A stretch of DNA of 64,000 nucleotides from the NCBI RefSeq assembly GCF_007655135.1, contig NC_045127.1:17517699-17581698 (forward strand). The letters run 5' to 3'. The notes under the pieces were generated by a model. It was given only the letters and a program-made list of their open reading frames with translations. It searched no databases and was not told where the DNA came from. Every line of letters begins with the position of its first letter. Position 1 is the first letter of the stretch. Below are positions 60,895 to 64,000 of the stretch, piece by piece. The position numbers and the translations under genes are program-made. The stretch comes from Punica granatum. Lineage: Eukaryota; Streptophyta; Magnoliopsida; Myrtales; Lythraceae.

Positions 60895-61450
60895 CACTTA
60901 GAGGGTTTGGGCTCGTTCTCGCTTGCTTTGTTTGCTTGTTTATTTATCGCTTTCTGTAATTTCTAGCTTATATACTTTACGCACTTTCATTTATGCGCAC
61001 GCATTGCATATCATACTAGCTTCTAGGTACCTACGGGTCGCGTCCCACGACCGATTTTAGGAAACACAGGTTAGATAGGGGTTCTGAGTAAGGGTACGTC
61101 GCACGGTTGGACCGTCGATTAGGCCCCCAAAGATCCCCGCTCGATTTCAAGGAATTGACACCCTTGAGTCGGGAGCCCCCATCCTTACGTAGCACGGTCC
61201 CTGTAGTACTAAAACCATGCATTCTGCAGGAGCTCCATGAAAACTTCCAACTCGACTTCAGCAATCGTCCTTTGAGTCGGCCTGCGTGCCATTTGAGTCT
61301 TTTCCTATTTCGAGAGAGATGTACGATGTATACTATTCATTAAGCCGTGGGCATTTTATCTTCTGCATGCATGCATCATCCAATTTCAAAATTAGGGTGT
61401 CATTTGTATTAACTAGTCTTAAGTCGATCTTCCTTTCATCTTGGTAAGGG
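60895..61450 (+). other. Ogre 5' leader
   Basis: Non-coding leader before ORF1, collinear with the minus-strand leader at 32,056-32,590. Confidence 0.7.
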
Positions 61451-62971
61451 ATGTCACGCCCGGTCTCCTGCTCACGCCTCGACAGAGTCATACCGCCACT
61501 CGAGGAGATTGCCCGCATATGGACGATGCTGCGCCCGGTCGACCGCCACTATATCGCTGCATTCGTGGGAGATATTCCCCTGCTGGCTACCCGACACGTC
61601 GATTGGAATTTCCTCGAGGCCGCCATTACATTCTGGAACCCAAGTCGCGCCGTCTTCGACATACAGGGTACAGAGCTCACGCCGACCATAGAGGAATACC
61701 GGACACTCATCGGTCGAACCACAGTTGTCCACAGCATTGTGGAACCCAACTTCCACACTGCCCGATCAACCCTAGTCTCACGCCTACTCGGGGTTCCGAC
61801 GACTCGTTTGAATGCTGAACTCGCATACTCCGGCAGCATGGAGATAACAATCGAGAAACTTCTCCTTTTTATTGAGTCCCGAGCACACAGGGTCCAGGGG
61901 GATTTTCTTCGAAAGGATTTATGTCATGCTGTTTTACTACTAATTTTCGGGACCCTTTTATTTCCTCGCTCGCATGGTCTCATCGACGCGGCCTTGGCCA
62001 GCGTTGTCCTCCAAGTGGTCGGAGGGCGCGGTTACGAGGTAGCCCTTGTAGCTGAGACCATTCGGTCCCTCGACCGTGTATTGAGAACACGCGACCGAAG
62101 AATAAGAGGATCCCCCATCCTTTTGCAAATTTGGTTTCAAAGCCACGCAAACCCCTTCGGTCTAGTGCGCTCGGTTATGTATTTTAATGGCCCGGAGTCG
62201 ATCATTTCTCGATTGTTGTCCCTCTTGCGTGTGGAAGAACGCAAGATCTCTGAGTGGATCAAAATTTTTCGTGAAATAGCACCTAGGGGCTTCAAGTGGC
62301 GTGCCGCGTGGATGCCACCTGGACCCATGGCCCTTAGGTGTCCTGATTTTTATGGAGTCCCACTCATGAGTCATGCGGGGTCCACCACTTATTTTTCGGC
62401 GCGAGTAGTGAGGCAGCTCGGTGGCTTACAGACGGTCCCCGAGGATACGGCGCGAACTAGATTTGAACATACTTGGCGGGAGGATCAGACACCCGCAGAT
62501 CGCCAAAGTAACGTCAAACAGGTCCTGGATGCGTGGCAAACTGTGATTACTGAGCGTCCATACTTCCCCGAGCATCCGACCCTTGATGAGCGGGATTTCC
62601 AAGCTACAGAAGAATACATCATTCGCTTCTACCGATGGGGTCCAGCAGCACACGAGGATCTCGTCAACTCTCCGCGAGTTGAAGATGGCGGGTCACCCGT
62701 CGCAACTCCCACTCCGTATATGGCCATTCAAGCCGAACTCACTCATCTCAGAGCAGAAAGAGATCGTCTTCGCCGGGAAGTCGCAGAGAAGGACGAGCAG
62801 CTTGTTGATCAGCGCCAACTACAGAGAGAGCTCGCCCAGACCCGTGCCGAGCTACAGAGGCGAGATCAGGAATTGGTGCGAGCGAACGCTGCTTTGGAGA
62901 GGTCCAGGAAAAGGGCTCGCGAGGTCCATATACACCCTAGGATAGACACCTCCGCTGGGCCCTCGAACTAG
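61451..62971 (+). CDS. Ogre ORF1 protein (plant-mobile-domain/DUF7745-like), 506 aa
   Basis: Uninterrupted 506-codon ORF between the PBS and gag, the position of the extra ORF1 that distinguishes Ogre/Tat elements. Residues about 15-390 form an alpha-helical domain with the pattern seen in plant-mobile/DUF7745-type proteins: a WTMLRPVDRHYI-like start, a DWNFLEAAITFWNP block and a PTIEEYRTLIGR block. Residues about 420-495 are a coiled coil rich in Glu, Arg and Gln, ending in a basic patch (Arg-Lys-Arg-Ala-Arg). The biochemical role of ORF1 is unknown. The start is the first ATG of the frame after the conserved leader. A deleted version survives at 31,690-32,055. Confidence 0.85.
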   Translation: MSRPVSCSRLDRVIPPLEEIARIWTMLRPVDRHYIAAFVGDIPLLATRHVDWNFLEAAITFWNPSRAVFDIQGTELTPTIEEYRTLIGRTTVVHSIVEPNFHTARSTLVSRLLGVPTTRLNAELAYSGSMEITIEKLLLFIESRAHRVQGDFLRKDLCHAVLLLIFGTLLFPRSHGLIDAALASVVLQVVGGRGYEVALVAETIRSLDRVLRTRDRRIRGSPILLQIWFQSHANPFGLVRSVMYFNGPESIISRLLSLLRVEERKISEWIKIFREIAPRGFKWRAAWMPPGPMALRCPDFYGVPLMSHAGSTTYFSARVVRQLGGLQTVPEDTARTRFEHTWREDQTPADRQSNVKQVLDAWQTVITERPYFPEHPTLDERDFQATEEYIIRFYRWGPAAHEDLVNSPRVEDGGSPVATPTPYMAIQAELTHLRAERDRLRREVAEKDEQLVDQRQLQRELAQTRAELQRRDQELVRANAALERSRKRAREVHIHPRIDTSAGPSN

Positions 62972-63253
62972 GGCTTTCCATAGCGATGGTCGCTTGCTCC
63001 CCGGGCGCGGTGGAAAATCGACTTAGGACTATCTTTTCAAAATTTGTATTGCACTTTGAACCATTCAGAGTTAATACAAATGACAGCATTAGTTTTCAAA
63101 ATTCATGCATCTCATGCATTCCCTCTTCATTACTTTGCATGTTTATTTAAAAAAAAAAAAGAATACTCTTGCATCGAAACTCACACACTTATGGAATCCA
63201 GGTATTAACAACTGGCGACGCCCCACCGGTATCCCACACGCTTCCAATTAAGA
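62972..63253 (+). other. ORF1-gag spacer
   Basis: About 280 bp, AT-rich in the middle, with an A-run at 63,149-63,160. No coding feature. Confidence 0.55.
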
Positions 63254-64000
63254 ATGGCAGAAGAAAATCAACTCGCTGTCTTCGAAGGGAATACATCACC
63301 GACGCCGGTTCATTCTTCACAGCCCACGATGAACGCGCCACCCCCATTTACCACTGCAGGCACACCACTAGCACATCATGGGACTCCCTCGGCCCATCTC
63401 CCACAACCGATTTCATCAAGCATGTCACTACCGCCGGGGTACGCACCACCACCACCTGGGCACTCGCCGCCACCACCGATGCACGCGCCGTCGTCGGCGA
63501 CTCAAACACCACCGCCTGCCCATGATCCTACTCGCATGGCCACGCTCGAGGGCAACGTCACAACTCTTCAAAACACGGTTGACGTTATGGCCGCTAATAT
63601 GGCCGAGATGATGGCCTTGCTCAGGGGGCCAAATCGCGCGTCTTCGAGCTCTATCCCGCCTCTTGCACGCGGGCCAACTGTCAACCCCGCTCCTTGGGTC
63701 CCGCCAACCCATGCATCAGAGGGCGACATAGCGGCCGCCCCCGCGCCAGCAATTATCCCAGTGCCTGCTCCTCATTCGAAGCACGCGCCGGCAATTCACC
63801 CGGTCGACTTCGGCCATCCTCAGTCCACCATTCCAGCAGCTGTCTCACTTCCGTCCATGACGATTCCCGTGCCAGATCCGACCATGTTTGCACCACCTCC
63901 TGTGTTGCCAGCTCCAGCTACCACCTCCTGTGTCAGTGCCAGCTCCAGCTACCGTTTATACTGCTCCTCCGCCGATGGGCTTCCCGACATCGAGCGCCCC
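63254..64000 (+). CDS. Ogre gag, N-terminal part, runs off the window
   Basis: Open from ATG 63,254 (MAEENQLAV) to the window edge, 249 codons. The first part is rich in Pro, Ala and Ser. Residues about 95-125 form a short helical heptad-like segment (ATLEGNVTTLQNTVDVMAAN). More Pro/Ala-rich sequence follows. Near 63,915-63,925, within two imperfect copies of a cctcctgtg...ccagctccagct unit, the Pro-Val-rich pattern continues in another frame. A 1-nt indel has probably shifted the frame there, so the last ~27 codons shown by this frame may not be native. The gag core, zinc knuckle and pol lie beyond the window. Confidence 0.65.
   Translation, partial: MAEENQLAVFEGNTSPTPVHSSQPTMNAPPPFTTAGTPLAHHGTPSAHLPQPISSSMSLPPGYAPPPPGHSPPPPMHAPSSATQTPPPAHDPTRMATLEGNVTTLQNTVDVMAANMAEMMALLRGPNRASSSSIPPLARGPTVNPAPWVPPTHASEGDIAAAPAPAIIPVPAPHSKHAPAIHPVDFGHPQSTIPAAVSLPSMTIPVPDPTMFAPPPVLPAPATTSCVSASSSYRLYCSSADGLPDIERP

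Larger units (their letters stand above)
57964..64000 (+). mobile_element. Tat/Ogre-type LTR retrotransposon, plus orientation, continues beyond window
   Basis: The 5' LTR, tRNA-Arg-type PBS, ORF1 and the beginning of gag are present in the order known for Ogre elements. It is inserted in the gypsy gag; the left flank is gcggg (57,959-57,963). The right end, 3' LTR and pol lie outside the window. Its intact ORF1 marks it as much better preserved than the minus-strand Ogre at 21,956-38,218. Confidence 0.9.

Overview
This window is nuclear DNA from a flowering plant, most likely a eudicot. The evidence is one split gene with GT-AG introns, nested plant-type Ty1/copia and Ty3/gypsy retrotransposons (including the Tat/Ogre lineage), tRNA-derived SINEs and no prokaryotic gene organisation. 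I cannot name the species. About three quarters of the window is transposable element. The only convincing host gene family is serine peptidase family S28 (prolyl/Pro-X carboxypeptidase-like), present as a paralogous pair on the minus strand.

Layout. Positions 1-14,275 (block A) and 50,551-57,963 (block B) are two copies of one duplicated segment. Each carries a hypothetical small ORF, an S28 peptidase gene, and the left end of one old Ty3/gypsy element. The block B gene (52,272-55,843, nine exons, 511 codons) is intact with its catalytic Ser, Asp and His. The block A copy (2,303-11,805) is a pseudogene: lost start codon, destroyed splice donor, two nonsense codons and a 1-nt frameshift. A complete Ty1/copia element (3,907-10,399, TSD caatc) sits in its intron 4, and block B still has the empty site.

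The gypsy element that starts at 13,667 continues to about 39,930 but is split twice. A 5.35 kb solo LTR with Ogre-like ends (15,307-20,656, TSD atcgt) lies in its protease region. A 16.3 kb Tat/Ogre element in minus orientation (21,956-38,218, TSD ggcag) lies between its RT and RNase H. That Ogre element has lost almost all of ORF1 and recognisable gag-pol. It carries a copia-like solo LTR (33,586-35,225, TSD tattt) in its 5' LTR and contains a large palindrome (25,126-29,535). The palindrome arms flank 28-bp minisatellite arrays of very unequal size.

From 39,930 to 50,550 lie a degenerate gypsy gag fragment with three copies of a polyprotein-tail/LTR module (two direct, one inverted), and a 3.5 kb LTR element (45,747-49,215, TSD agcca) that hosts a 1.64 kb insertion, which in turn hosts a SINE. 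From 57,964 to the window end is a second, much better preserved Ogre element in plus orientation: 2.9 kb 5' LTR, tRNA-Arg-type PBS, an intact 506-aa ORF1, and the start of a proline-rich gag running off the window.

The order of events can be read from the nesting: gypsy insertion, then segmental duplication, then copia, SINE and Ogre insertions specific to one block. I saw no rRNA, tRNA gene or CRISPR array.
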